Positions 26,166-34,647 of a DNA stretch of 64,000 nt are shown here, piece after piece; position 1 is the first letter of the stretch, and each line of letters begins with the position of its first letter. A program made the position numbers and the translations under genes. Source of the stretch: Alphaproteobacteria bacterium (lineage in GTDB: Bacteria > Pseudomonadota > Gammaproteobacteria > Burkholderiales > Burkholderiaceae_C). A model generated the notes under the pieces. The model did no database searches and was not told the DNA's origin. It saw only the letters and a list, made by a program, of their open reading frames with translations. The stretch is from NCBI GenBank assembly GCA_030054175.1, contig JASGCM010000008.1, positions 1 to 64,000 on the forward strand, written 5' to 3'.

Positions 26166-26618
26166 CTAATCGGTTTGATTTTGATCGATACCTTGAATCT
26201 TTTGATATTGTTGTTCCCACTCCCAAGGTATGGGGTTTGAGTTGAACCAATTCATAGTCAGTCCCTCAGGCTGCCGACCACGAAGGATGCTTTCAACGAT
26301 TCCCGGATCGAGCAATGTCAACCGCAGGATTTCGTTGACAGTGGCCAGGTCCATGTTTTCTTTGCGGGCGATCTCGGTACCACTGTGAACAATCCCCCGC
26401 TCAAGCAAACGTTGCCAGTGAAACGCTTTCGCAAGAGCGTTCATCAATGTCGTGTCAGGCAGAGGGCCATGCGGCGCTGTCATTTTCATTGCGTCTTCCG
26501 CTGTGGTCACAACACAGCGCCCTGAGCGCTTGGCAAACTTCAACGGGATGAATGTGCTGATTTGTTTTTCACGATCAGATGTCGTGACTGGCGTGCCGGT
26601 CAGATAAAAATAGTTCAT
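26166..26618 (-). CDS. Recombinase-associated hypothetical protein
   Basis: A 150-residue protein, last gene of the leftward operon, overlapping the recombinase gene by four bases. The segment VHSGTEIARKENMDLATVNEILRLTLLDPGIVESIL looks helix-turn-helix-like and ParB-like. Proteins of this kind often sit beside phage serine recombinases. Exact function unknown. Confidence 0.6.
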   Translation of the reverse strand: MNYFYLTGTPVTTSDREKQISTFIPLKFAKRSGRCVVTTAEDAMKMTAPHGPLPDTTLMNALAKAFHWQRLLERGIVHSGTEIARKENMDLATVNEILRLTLLDPGIVESILRGRQPEGLTMNWFNSNPIPWEWEQQYQKIQGIDQNQTD

Positions 26619-27328
26619 GCGACCTCCAACTCGAGCAGTTCACTGCCAACAGTGTTTCTGGGTGGAGTGCCCATGAGTGCTCCCCAAGCTTCATAACGCC
26701 ACTGCAGATCAATGCCATCAGGTGTTACGGTGACCCGCTTGATCAGGGTTCGAACAATGTCTTGCTTGGCCTGTGTGGCCAACTTGTTCCAAATCGTGGC
26801 GGTGTAGCCCAGCGGCACAGGTCCGCCCATCCACAGGCCTTTGCGCTTGGATGCGGCAATCTTGTCTCGGATGCGCTCACCGGTGACCTCTCGTTCGAAT
26901 TGAGCAAAAGACAGCAGGACGTTAAGCATCAGCCTGCCCATGGACGTGGCCGAATTGATTTGCTGCGTAACGGAGCTGAAGCTGACCTTGTGCTGATCAA
27001 AGACTTCGACCATCTTGGCAAAGTCCGCCAATGATCGAGACAGGCGGTCGATCTTGTAGACCACCACGATGTCGATCTTGCCGTCCTGAATGTCTTGCAT
27101 CAGGCGCTTGAGGCCCGGGCGCTCCATGTTCCCTCCAGAAAACCCAGGGTCCTCGTAGCTGTCGTCCACCCGCACCCAACCCTCGGCACGTTGACTGGCG
27201 ATGAACGCAGCACCGGCCTCGCGCTGAGCATCGATGGAATTGAAGGTCTGGTCCAGGCGTTCGTCCGAGGAAACGCGGCAATAGACAGCGCACCGTTTCA
27301 AAATGGGTTGTTCAATGAGGGTGCTCAT
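26615..27328 (-). pseudogene. Serine recombinase with an internal in-frame deletion
   Basis: A 237-residue reading frame. The resolvase catalytic domain is complete: VYCRVSSDE with the catalytic Ser near residue 20, VVVYKIDRLSRSL and QFEREVTGERIRDKI. Large serine recombinases continue after GGPVPLGY into a recombinase domain, zinc ribbon and coiled coil of about 250-300 residues. Here the sequence jumps directly to KLATQAKQDIVRTLIKRVTVTPDGIDLQW, which looks like the extreme C-terminus of that family. The frame is intact but the DNA-binding domains are gone, so integration activity is doubtful. The ATG at 27328 was chosen over an upstream codon inside the DUF2924 gene. Confidence 0.75.
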
Positions 27329-27795
27329 GCTTTCTTGCCTTTCAAGCCAAAAAAGGCAGGTCCGGACCATTGCGTTCCGGTGATCAGTTTGGCTATTGCA
27401 GACAGGCTCTTGTAATTTTTGCCATCGAACTCATAAAGGCCATCTGGAAGCACAGTGACTTTGTATTGCTGACCCGCAAAATCACGAAGTAGCGTTGTTC
27501 CGGGCAACACTGCATGCGTAGGTGCAGAGCCGGATTTGATGGCAGAAAGTCTCTCGCCGTAGTCGGCCAACATGGCGCGAGTGGTTTCTGGTAAAGCGCC
27601 ATAGGTCATCTCTTGCAGTTTGTAGGCCAGCCTTGACTCGATGAACTTGCGGTTCGGATGCGACGGGCGGTGAGGGAAATACTGATCCCAGAGTGCCCAC
27701 AGTTCGGACATTTTTTGGGTCGAGAGATTGGCGATTTGTTCGGAGACCCGACCGGCAAGCTCGCTTGCGTGGACCGGTGGTGCAGTGGTTTTCAA
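27325..27795 (-). CDS. DUF2924 family protein
   Basis: A 156-residue protein of the DUF2924 type (SELWALWDQYFPHRPSHPNRKFIESRLAYKLQEMTYG; GTTLLRDFAGQQYKVTVLPDGLYEFDGKNYKSLSAIAKLITG). This family regularly lies directly upstream of serine recombinases. It overlaps both neighbours by four bases. Confidence 0.8.
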   Translation of the reverse strand: MKTTAPPVHASELAGRVSEQIANLSTQKMSELWALWDQYFPHRPSHPNRKFIESRLAYKLQEMTYGALPETTRAMLADYGERLSAIKSGSAPTHAVLPGTTLLRDFAGQQYKVTVLPDGLYEFDGKNYKSLSAIAKLITGTQWSGPAFFGLKGKKA

Positions 27796-28031
27796 GGCTG
27801 TTTTCCTAAGTTGATAGACGGGTTTGTATTCACGCTCTGGTGGGCATGGAAGTCGAGAAACACGTCTCTATCTGTCGCATAAACCCGACTGCGGTGTGCG
27901 ATCACGAACTCCTGGTGCTGGCTGACCGTGGCTTGTGCAATCAGATGGGCAATCTGGGGGAGGGTGAGGTAGCCGCTCTTTTCGGCCGGCACGTTCGCAG
28001 GTCTTGCGGTGTTGGTTTGGAGATGGTTCAT
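27792..28031 (-). CDS. Small hypothetical protein, first gene of the recombinase operon
   Basis: A 79-residue protein (KSGYLTLPQIAHLIAQATVSQHQEFVIAHRSRVYATD) overlapping the DUF2924 gene by four bases. No family recognised. Its start faces the rightward gene at 28322 across a shared regulatory region. Confidence 0.6.
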   Translation of the reverse strand: MNHLQTNTARPANVPAEKSGYLTLPQIAHLIAQATVSQHQEFVIAHRSRVYATDRDVFLDFHAHQSVNTNPSINLGKQP

Positions 28032-28321
28032 TCAGGTGGTTTGGGTGACTAGAACTAGCCTGAAATCGTAAAAAACAACCCCTCCAGAGGTAACGTGTTT
28101 TGGCGGGCCAATGAGGGACACGAGCTGGAAACCTGCATAAATACTGAACTTTTGAAGTCGAGGCCTGCAGCCAAGCGGCTCGCGAATGCGGTTTTGACAA
28201 ATCTGTAAAAAGTTGTATATTTATCCAGCAATCTGGCAAAACTCATCCCAAGCCCCCGGTCTTCAGATCAGGGGTTGAGACGCCTCATTGCCAAAACAAA
28301 CAGCAACAAAGGAGACAACGA
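28032..28321. promoter_or_regulatory. Divergent regulatory region with a sigma70-like promoter
   Basis: On the plus strand TTGACA (28194-28199) and TATATT (28216-28221) are 16 bases apart, close to consensus, and precede the gene at 28322 with an AAAGGAG ribosome site. The element CGTGTTTTGGCG (28094-28105) recurs at 38064-38075. The region is AT-richer than its surroundings. Confidence 0.6.
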
Positions 28322-29563
28322 ATGAGCCGCACTCAGACCTACGCCGACATCTTGCTGAACCTGCCTGTCGACGACACCCTCAAAATCTTCATCGAGCGCC
28401 ACACATTGCCTATGCCCGAGGGCTGGGTCTGGCATGACTCGATCCAAGCCTCCAAGAGCCTGATTGGCTTGATTCAGATGCACCCGAATGTCGCTATGCG
28501 CGACCGCATCGTGGCCGGTTTACACGCCAGCACTCTGCTAGCCCACCCCTTGGGCAAGCAGGCCATGTTTCAGGCTGCGCATGACCGGCCGACGGAATTG
28601 ATGGGGTTGATCGCTTGCAAGAGCGACTTGCACCGGGCGTTCTGGTTGTATGTCCATCACCCGGCGCTGTTTGAAGCGGCGGCCGAAATCGAATATCTGG
28701 ACCACCATGGTCAGCAAGCCCAACAGCACGATCTTCGGATCAAGCATCCCATCAAGCGCGACGAGACCTCGATTGCTGCGTTCAGTGACGCCATCAAAGG
28801 TTTCTACCAGCGGGAGTTGGGGTGTGGCGAGGTGTGCGTGGTCAATGTACTGGACCGAGCACGCGGCACGCAATTGATCTCTATCCACGCCAAAGACCTG
28901 GCCACGGCCAAGCTGGAATTCGAGGGCAGTCAGCTGCAGCGGCGGGTGGGTAGTCCGAACATCCACATGGTGCTGGAATACGCCCAAGTCACCGGTGTGG
29001 CTCGCACCATCATCCGTGGCGGAGCCAAGTACCACGCCATGCTGTGTGAGGCCTTCGCCAGGCACCTGCTTGGTGTGGATGTCGATGCGCAGCGGATTCA
29101 GGCGCCACGCCTGAATCTGTCCACGCTGCGCTTGGGGCTGAACATATCGCAGGCAATCGATGATGGATTCGTTGGGTTGCAGGTCAAGAGCGTGACCGTG
29201 GTCAGTGGATGTGGGCGGCTCAAGATGGAATGCATGGCCAGTGCGTCTAGCGATCAACGCTGCGTGACGGAGCTGCTGCAGGACTACTTCGTCGCAGAAA
29301 ACCCGCTTGCACGCGGCTGGACCATCCAGGCTGCTGTCCTCAACTTTTATCTGGCACCGATGCAGGGCAAGCACCGCTGTCAGGTGGTCAGTGTGGAGAT
29401 CACCAGCAAGGGGCGACTGAACCTGCACAAGTTCGATGAGAAGCTGCGTGCGCAGTTGGAGGGCTACCTGGTTCAGCTGGGCATCCTGAAGGCGCAGCAG
29501 GTCCTCAAGACCGGACGGGAGCAGGAGGAGCCTGCGACCATGGACGGCAGCTTGTTCGAGTGA
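28322..29563 (+). CDS. Hypothetical protein, 413 residues
   Basis: An unrecognised soluble protein. It begins MSRTQTYADILLNLPVDDTLKIFIERH and contains 'CVVNVLDRARGTQLISIHAKDLATAKLEFEG' in the middle. It has a good ribosome site and a near-consensus promoter. It is followed eight bases later by a zinc-ribbon protein, so the two form an operon. Not a known replication or integration protein as far as I can see. Confidence 0.75.
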   Translation: MSRTQTYADILLNLPVDDTLKIFIERHTLPMPEGWVWHDSIQASKSLIGLIQMHPNVAMRDRIVAGLHASTLLAHPLGKQAMFQAAHDRPTELMGLIACKSDLHRAFWLYVHHPALFEAAAEIEYLDHHGQQAQQHDLRIKHPIKRDETSIAAFSDAIKGFYQRELGCGEVCVVNVLDRARGTQLISIHAKDLATAKLEFEGSQLQRRVGSPNIHMVLEYAQVTGVARTIIRGGAKYHAMLCEAFARHLLGVDVDAQRIQAPRLNLSTLRLGLNISQAIDDGFVGLQVKSVTVVSGCGRLKMECMASASSDQRCVTELLQDYFVAENPLARGWTIQAAVLNFYLAPMQGKHRCQVVSVEITSKGRLNLHKFDEKLRAQLEGYLVQLGILKAQQVLKTGREQEEPATMDGSLFE

Positions 29564-29570
29564 GGTGTGA

Positions 29571-30545
29571 ATGGAGTTGACCCTCAATCAGCAAGCCATC
29601 AGCTTGGCCGCTTTGATGTTCGTGCGAGGCAGCGCTTCTTTTGAGAGTAGCCTGCACGATGAAGAAATTGCAGCCCTACAGATTCTCAAACAGGTGAAGG
29701 CCGTTGTGACTGGTGTCGTCAACAGCCAGGATGCCCTGTGTGCTTTCTGTGGCCTGTACCGTGGCCTGATTTTCAGAACAGACGATGGGCTCATGGTGCA
29801 GTGTCCCGACTGTGGTCCGTTTGCCCTGGATCCAGCCAGTCAGCGCAGTTGGCGGCTGGACGACGAATGGTTGATTCGAAAGTTGCGTGGCGCATTGGAC
29901 ATCTCGCCGCACGCAACTGCCACCCACATCGTTGATGGTGTGTGGGACATTGGTCGGTACAAGAAGCGGCCGGTGGTGCTGGCTCGCCGTATCGATCTGG
30001 TCGAGCTGCACGGGCTGCGGATATTCCATGGACCCGAGCCACGCAGCCAAAGCTGGGTGATCACGCCACGGCCTTTGGTACGGCAACCGCTGGACCCGTT
30101 AGCGGGGACGGCTACGTGGTGGCATCTGGAAGATCGGTTCGCCCTGCATGGTTTGGCATTGCGATTGCTCGATCCGGACCAAGGTGAAAAAGCTGACATC
30201 AGGCAAGTCAACATCCCGAGCGTGGCTGTCCATGGACCGTTCAGTGCAGATTTCGTCTGGGTGCATCTGGAGGACTGGCCACACGGCCCCATTCGTTTGA
30301 CCGATGCCCAGGCCCGGGTGTTTGCGGCGCTGTGGGAGCACCGTGATCGGACGCAATCATCGGAATTCATCATGCGATCGGCAGGGCTCGACAGCGAAAA
30401 GCCCATGGACGTGTTCAAGTTGAAGGCCGCAAACCGAGGTGATCCCGTCTACGAGGGGCCATTGCATGCGTACGAACAACTGGTCAGTCGGCAGCGCAGG
30501 CTGGGGCTGTATCGGTTGGTCTGGGCGGAGCCGTCAAGTCTTTGA
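29571..30545 (+). CDS. Hypothetical zinc-ribbon protein
   Basis: A 324-residue protein. CAFCGLYRGL… and VQCPDCGPF near residues 58 and 82 form a CX2C…CX2C zinc ribbon. The remainder (VLARRIDLVELHGLRIFHGPEPRSQSWVITPRPL) is not recognised. It is the second gene of the 28322 operon. Possibly a DNA- or RNA-binding partner of the upstream protein. Confidence 0.7.
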   Translation: MELTLNQQAISLAALMFVRGSASFESSLHDEEIAALQILKQVKAVVTGVVNSQDALCAFCGLYRGLIFRTDDGLMVQCPDCGPFALDPASQRSWRLDDEWLIRKLRGALDISPHATATHIVDGVWDIGRYKKRPVVLARRIDLVELHGLRIFHGPEPRSQSWVITPRPLVRQPLDPLAGTATWWHLEDRFALHGLALRLLDPDQGEKADIRQVNIPSVAVHGPFSADFVWVHLEDWPHGPIRLTDAQARVFAALWEHRDRTQSSEFIMRSAGLDSEKPMDVFKLKAANRGDPVYEGPLHAYEQLVSRQRRLGLYRLVWAEPSSL

Positions 30546-30552
30546 GGACAGG

Positions 30553-30611
30553 ATCTAACATTGAGTTTGACTTTTAACATTAACAATGTTAGATTCAATT
30601 CGTATGTTAGA
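30553..30611 (+). promoter_or_regulatory. Palindromic operator of the AbiE-like pair
   Basis: ATCTAACATTG (30553-30563) and CAATGTTAGAT (30584-30594) are perfect 11-base inverted repeats. An inner palindrome TAACATT-AAC-AATGTTA lies at 30575-30591 and a third half-site ATGTTAGAT at 30603-30611. They overlap the start of the antitoxin-like gene, as expected for autoregulation. Confidence 0.65.
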
Positions 30612-31605
30612 TAAGCTGCTTCCCCAACAAACTGTCCGGTACTTGAACCAAGTACTCGGAGGGGAGGCTGTGCGCGTGGCTGGCAACTCAAGAACCGCTG
30701 AGTTGACCTATTTTCTTCAAGAAACCTATGACGTGTTGACCGGCGAGCTGCTGGGACAACCGATCACACTGGCCTGTGTCAAAGGGCATCAGCCACTGGC
30801 TGCTCAGCAAATAAGCCAACACACCAAACTGCTGCGTGAGCTGTTGGATACGCCAGTCATCATCGCATTGCCAGAGATTGCCCCCGGTGAGCGCAAGCAA
30901 ATGATTGCACACGGTGTGGCCTTTGTAGTTCCGGACAGGCAACTGTTCGCACCACAGTTGGGGATGATATTGACCGAGCGCTTTGGCGTTGAACCTCGCA
31001 GGGAGCAGGAACTGTTCAGCCCTGCCACTCAGGCGCTGTTGATCTGGTTTTTGAATCACCATCCGGTCACGCAAACCTGGCATCCGTTTGAAGAGGCTGC
31101 AGCGCTAGGTTATGCAGGGATGACGGCCACACGGGCTGTGCGCGAGTTGCTGCAATTCGAACTGTTTGAACTAGACGTGCGAGGCCGTGCCAAATACCTC
31201 AAGCTCCAAAGTACTCGCCGTGATCTTTGGGAAAAGGCCAAGCCTCACCTGCGCACTCCGGTCCTCAGAACCTTATGGACCTACGAAAAGCGCATTGTGC
31301 AAGTGACGGGCGCACGTTGGGCTGGGGAGAGCGCATTGGCTCACCTGACCATGCTCAATGAGCCGCGCCAGCATGCTGTGGCCCTGACGGTCGAAGCTGA
31401 GCGGCGTGCGAAGCAGGCAGGTATTTTCTTCGAACCCCGTGAGATTGCCGATGGCATTGCTGTGCAGGTGTGGCGCTATGAGCCCGGCATGCAGGTGAAA
31501 GAAAATACAGTAGATCGTTTGTCTTTGTGGCTCAGCTTGAGGGACAGCCGTGACGACCGGATCCAGATGGCGCTCGATGAAATTGAGGAGAAGTTTTTGT
31601 GGTGA
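30586..31605 (+). CDS. AbiEi-like antitoxin/transcriptional regulator
   Basis: A 339-residue protein upstream of an AbiEii-like nucleotidyltransferase. Residues about 170-205 (EAAALGYAGMTATRAVRELLQFELFELDVRGRAKYL) read as a winged helix-turn-helix. The first part is not recognised. In AbiE-type (type IV) toxin-antitoxin systems the first gene encodes a DNA-binding antitoxin that represses its own promoter, which fits the palindromes at the start. An ATG six codons later is an alternative start. Its stop overlaps the toxin start region. Confidence 0.7.
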   Translation: MLDSIRMLDKLLPQQTVRYLNQVLGGEAVRVAGNSRTAELTYFLQETYDVLTGELLGQPITLACVKGHQPLAAQQISQHTKLLRELLDTPVIIALPEIAPGERKQMIAHGVAFVVPDRQLFAPQLGMILTERFGVEPRREQELFSPATQALLIWFLNHHPVTQTWHPFEEAAALGYAGMTATRAVRELLQFELFELDVRGRAKYLKLQSTRRDLWEKAKPHLRTPVLRTLWTYEKRIVQVTGARWAGESALAHLTMLNEPRQHAVALTVEAERRAKQAGIFFEPREIADGIAVQVWRYEPGMQVKENTVDRLSLWLSLRDSRDDRIQMALDEIEEKFLW

Positions 31606-32339
31606 GAGGGCAGTCAATTTTTCAAGAATGGTTCAAGGACTTCGAAAACCAGTACGTGCTGATCGGCGGGACGGCCGCCTCAATCACCATGGAAGAGGCA
31701 GGTGTGCCGTTTCGAGGCACCAAGGATCTGGACATCGTTTTGCATGTAGAGGTATTGACACCTGCTTTTGGACAGAAATTTTGGGAATTCGTGCAAGCTG
31801 GTGGTTACCAACAAAAAGAAGGCGACCCGGAGAAAAAGCCCTGCCTGTACCGTTTCCAGAAACCGCTGGACGACGATTTTCCGTACATGCTGGAGCTGTT
31901 TTCTCGGGTGCCGGACGGCTTGAGCTTTGTGCCTTCAGGGCATCTGACGCCCATTCCAATGGACGAGCAGGTCTCCAGCCTGTCGGCCATCTTGCTTGAT
32001 GATGAGTATTACCAGTTCGTGCTCACCGGTCGAAAAAACAAGCACGGCATACCGTCTTGGGTGGGCGAGGACCGACTGATTCCATTGAAAGCGGTGGCAT
32101 GGATGGAAATGACCGAGCGTGTCCGGCAGGGTGTAGTCATCGATTCCAAAAATATCAACAAGCACCTGTCGGACATCGTGAAGTTGTCAGCATTGCTGCA
32201 GCCGGGGCAAGTGATTGAGTTGCCCGCCAAACTCCGTGCCGACTTACAGGCGTTTGCCCAGGCAGTTGTCGAATTGAATCGGCCCGAACAGTTGCAAGCC
32301 ATGGACCGGGTTGCTGCTGCATACGCTTTCGATTTGTAA
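31599..32339 (+). CDS. AbiEii/AbiGii-like nucleotidyltransferase toxin
   Basis: A 246-residue nucleotidyltransferase. The motif is LIGGTAASI (GG at 23-24) with TKDLDIVL at 41-48, giving Asp43 and Asp45 as metal ligands. AbiEii toxins transfer nucleotides and arrest growth to abort phage infection. Two adjacent GTG codons (31599, 31602) could start it; GAGGAG lies eight bases before the first. It overlaps the regulator gene. Confidence 0.78.
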   Translation: MVRGQSIFQEWFKDFENQYVLIGGTAASITMEEAGVPFRGTKDLDIVLHVEVLTPAFGQKFWEFVQAGGYQQKEGDPEKKPCLYRFQKPLDDDFPYMLELFSRVPDGLSFVPSGHLTPIPMDEQVSSLSAILLDDEYYQFVLTGRKNKHGIPSWVGEDRLIPLKAVAWMEMTERVRQGVVIDSKNINKHLSDIVKLSALLQPGQVIELPAKLRADLQAFAQAVVELNRPEQLQAMDRVAAAYAFDL

Positions 32340-32461
32340 ATTCACCCTCAGTCCGTCGGCCAGCGCCATCCGACGGATCTATTCACGCCACATCAGCCAC
32401 TCGACTTGCGCAGCCGGGTGGGTGACGCACCCCATGTGTCATGTCCGCTGAATGTCGGCTG

Positions 32462-32515
32462 TGATTAAGGAACTGGAGATTTCGCCAAAGTTCCTTAATC
32501 AGTTCCTTATCAGTT
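32462..32515 (+). promoter_or_regulatory. Inverted and direct repeats upstream of the excisionase-like gene
   Basis: TGATTAAGGAACT (32462-32474) and AGTTCCTTAATCA (32489-32501) form a perfect 13-base inverted repeat. The right arm is followed by partial direct repeats AGTTCCTTATC and AGTTCC. This arrangement suggests an operator or excisionase-type binding array for the small DNA-binding protein encoded next. Confidence 0.6.
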
Positions 32516-32573
32516 CCCCATTGATTTTCTGAAATAGCAGCGTTGTCCCTCAACTCTCTGAAAGGAGTGACCC

Positions 32574-32843
32574 ATGCTGCTAGCAACACCAGCGCTTTCA
32601 ACGCTCAACCCCCTGAGCGTCATGGCCCCAGAGCCACACATACCCCCAAGGCAAGTCCTGAGCGAAGCCGATTTGGCCTCGCGATGGGGCATGAGCCCCA
32701 AGACCCTCCAACGTTGGCGAATGGAGGGGCGTGGCCCCCATTACTTGAAGCTGGGCAAGCGGGTGAACTACCCACTCAATGCTGTGATCGCCTTCGAGAA
32801 CTGCGTCCAGCACGTCTCCACTTCTCAACGAGCAACTGCTTAA
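32574..32843 (+). CDS. Excisionase-like helix-turn-helix protein
   Basis: An 89-residue protein. VLSEADLASRWGMSPKTLQRWRMEGRGPHYLKLGKRVNYP is a typical HTH_17/MerR-like DNA-binding motif, as in excisionases and AlpA-type regulators. It has an AAAGGAG ribosome site and a repeat array upstream. It is probably the first gene of the prophage 2 early region. Confidence 0.8.
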   Translation: MLLATPALSTLNPLSVMAPEPHIPPRQVLSEADLASRWGMSPKTLQRWRMEGRGPHYLKLGKRVNYPLNAVIAFENCVQHVSTSQRATA

Positions 32844-32854
32844 GGAGCCAGCCC

Positions 32855-33340
32855 ATGAATCACCTTCAATTGCAACAGGCGGCCTTGCCTGACCTCTCCG
32901 AGAGCCAGATCAGCCGTCTGCCCAAAGACCAGCTGGCTCACTTCAGCAACGCGGTGCAGCAACTCCATGACTGGACGCTGCAGATGCGCGGCCGAATCAA
33001 CCGGGGCATGGAAATCCGCTATGCCGACCAGATTCGACAGGCCGAGAGCCTTGGCCAAGACGAGGCGGCCAGATTCCGAATCGACGACGGTGACCTGCAG
33101 ATCGATGTCTCGCAGCCAAAAGAAATCGTCTGGGACCAAAAGCACCTGTCTGAAATCGCCGAGCGGATGGTCGTTGCCGGTGACCGCGTACAGGACTTCA
33201 TGCAGGTCCAGTTCTCGGTGGCCGAGCAGGACTACGCCCGCTGGCATCCACTGCTGCGCGCGGCATTTCAGCCCGCCCGCAAGGAACTCATCACCGAGCC
33301 CAACTTCCAGATCCGCTGGGTAGGCGATGTCCAGCTCTGA
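32855..33340 (+). CDS. Hypothetical early-region protein
   Basis: A 161-residue protein with an AAGGAG site, starting 11 bases after the HTH gene. It is helical and Gln-rich (ISRLPKDQLAHFSNAVQQLHDWTLQMRGRINRG). Function not recognised; earlier in-frame starts read the HTH gene out of frame and were rejected. Confidence 0.7.
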   Translation: MNHLQLQQAALPDLSESQISRLPKDQLAHFSNAVQQLHDWTLQMRGRINRGMEIRYADQIRQAESLGQDEAARFRIDDGDLQIDVSQPKEIVWDQKHLSEIAERMVVAGDRVQDFMQVQFSVAEQDYARWHPLLRAAFQPARKELITEPNFQIRWVGDVQL

Positions 33341-33394
33341 GCACCCAAAGCCTTCATCTTCACCCAAACACCACCAATCAAAGGAGATTTCTCA

Positions 33395-34072
33395 ATGAAC
33401 CACGACAACCACCACCAGGCTGCATGGTCTGATTTCAATGACGCCGATGCCCAGCAAGGCGAGTTCAACCTGATCCCCAAAGGCACCCAGGCCCTGGTGC
33501 GCATGGCCATCAAACCCGGCGGCCATGACGATGCCAGCAAGGGCTGGACAGGTGGTTATGCCACGGCATCGGATGAAACGGGGGCCGTATTCCTGTCCTG
33601 CGAATTCGTGCTGCTCACGGAACCATTTGCCAAGCGCAAGATCTGGAGCAATGTGGGCCTGCACTCCAACAAGGGGCCAACCTGGGCGCAGATGGGGCGC
33701 AGCTTCATCAAGGCGGTGCTCAACAGCTCGCGCAACATCCACCCCGATGACAACTCATCCGAAGCACAGCGCGCTCGCCAGATCCGCAGCTTTGGTGACC
33801 TCGATGGTGCTGAATTTGCCGCGCGCATCGGTATCGAAAAAGATGGCCAAGGCGAGTACCGCAACATCATCCGGCTGGTGATTGAGCCTGACCTCAAGGA
33901 GTACGCAGACCTGATGCAGGCCAAGCTGCAACGTGATGGAGGAACGGGTGGGGGCTCTGGCGGGGCACCAGCGACTGCCGTACCCACATCAGCGGCGCAA
34001 GCCTCCCAGTCGGGGGTCAGCTACACCCCCCGTCCCGGCAACGTGCAGGGACGACCTGCATGGGCGCTGTGA
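33395..34072 (+). CDS. Hypothetical early protein, possibly ssDNA-binding
   Basis: A 225-residue protein with a beta-rich body (GEFNLIPKGTQALVRMAIKPGG… GAVFLSCEFVLLTEPFAKRKIWSNVGL) and a low-complexity Gly/Ala/Thr tail ending GRPAWAL. Body plus flexible tail near a primase gene resembles phage single-strand-binding or DUF669-like proteins, but I cannot confirm a family. Confidence 0.65.
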   Translation: MNHDNHHQAAWSDFNDADAQQGEFNLIPKGTQALVRMAIKPGGHDDASKGWTGGYATASDETGAVFLSCEFVLLTEPFAKRKIWSNVGLHSNKGPTWAQMGRSFIKAVLNSSRNIHPDDNSSEAQRARQIRSFGDLDGAEFAARIGIEKDGQGEYRNIIRLVIEPDLKEYADLMQAKLQRDGGTGGGSGGAPATAVPTSAAQASQSGVSYTPRPGNVQGRPAWAL

Positions 34073-34084
34073 TGGCGAGGCTGC

Positions 34085-34525
34085 ATGAAGTGCTGGGTGT
34101 GTTCCCGTCAGGCCAGAGGATTTGGCCATGTGGATCTGCGCTTCAGGGTGGGGCATCCCAAGCGATATCCCATCGACTGGATCTTCTGCTCAAGGCGTTG
34201 CCAAGATTGTTTCCATCGGCTTTACGCGGCCGGTGTGCGCTATCTCGAACGCGAGGGCGCATTGCCGACGGCAGCAGACTTGGGAGTGGGCGTGATAGAT
34301 CCCACTGAAGCAGAACTGGCCGCCATGCAGCAGTGCCTCAAACCTTTGGGCGAAGCCGCCAGCGAGATCGGAATGGATCGCCCGCTGTCGAGCTACACCC
34401 AGCAAGAGGCTCTGCAGCTGATCAATGCCGTGGTCACGACCTATGTTGAGGCCATGGTTCAAGAACACGAACGCAGCAAGTACCCAAGCGTTCGTATGCA
34501 CCTGGATGCCCAGCCAATCAACTGA
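34085..34525 (+). CDS. DUF6511-like zinc-finger protein
   Basis: A 146-residue phage protein. The N-terminal MKCWVCSRQARGFGH and FCSRRCQDCFH supply a CX2C…CX3C zinc site typical of DUF6511. The C-terminal half is helical. Commonly found in early regions of proteobacterial prophages; function unknown. Confidence 0.72.
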   Translation: MKCWVCSRQARGFGHVDLRFRVGHPKRYPIDWIFCSRRCQDCFHRLYAAGVRYLEREGALPTAADLGVGVIDPTEAELAAMQQCLKPLGEAASEIGMDRPLSSYTQQEALQLINAVVTTYVEAMVQEHERSKYPSVRMHLDAQPIN

Positions 34526-34560
34526 GCTGAGCGTCCTTCCAACCTTCAAAAACCAACTGA

Positions 34561-34597
34561 TGCAGACGGCGAAAGCCGTCTGCAGGGATGACTTTTT
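34561..34597 (+). terminator. Ten-base perfect hairpin with GAAA loop followed by a T-run
   Basis: TGCAGACGGC-GAAA-GCCGTCTGCA is a perfect ten-base stem closed by a GNRA loop. GGGATGAC and then six T follow, so the T-run is eight bases away from the stem. It may be an imperfect terminator or an mRNA structure controlling the next gene. Confidence 0.5.
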
Positions 34598-34647
34598 TCA
34601 TGAAAAAAACCAAACCAATGATTTCTTCAAAGAGGCAGGTAGGCCAT

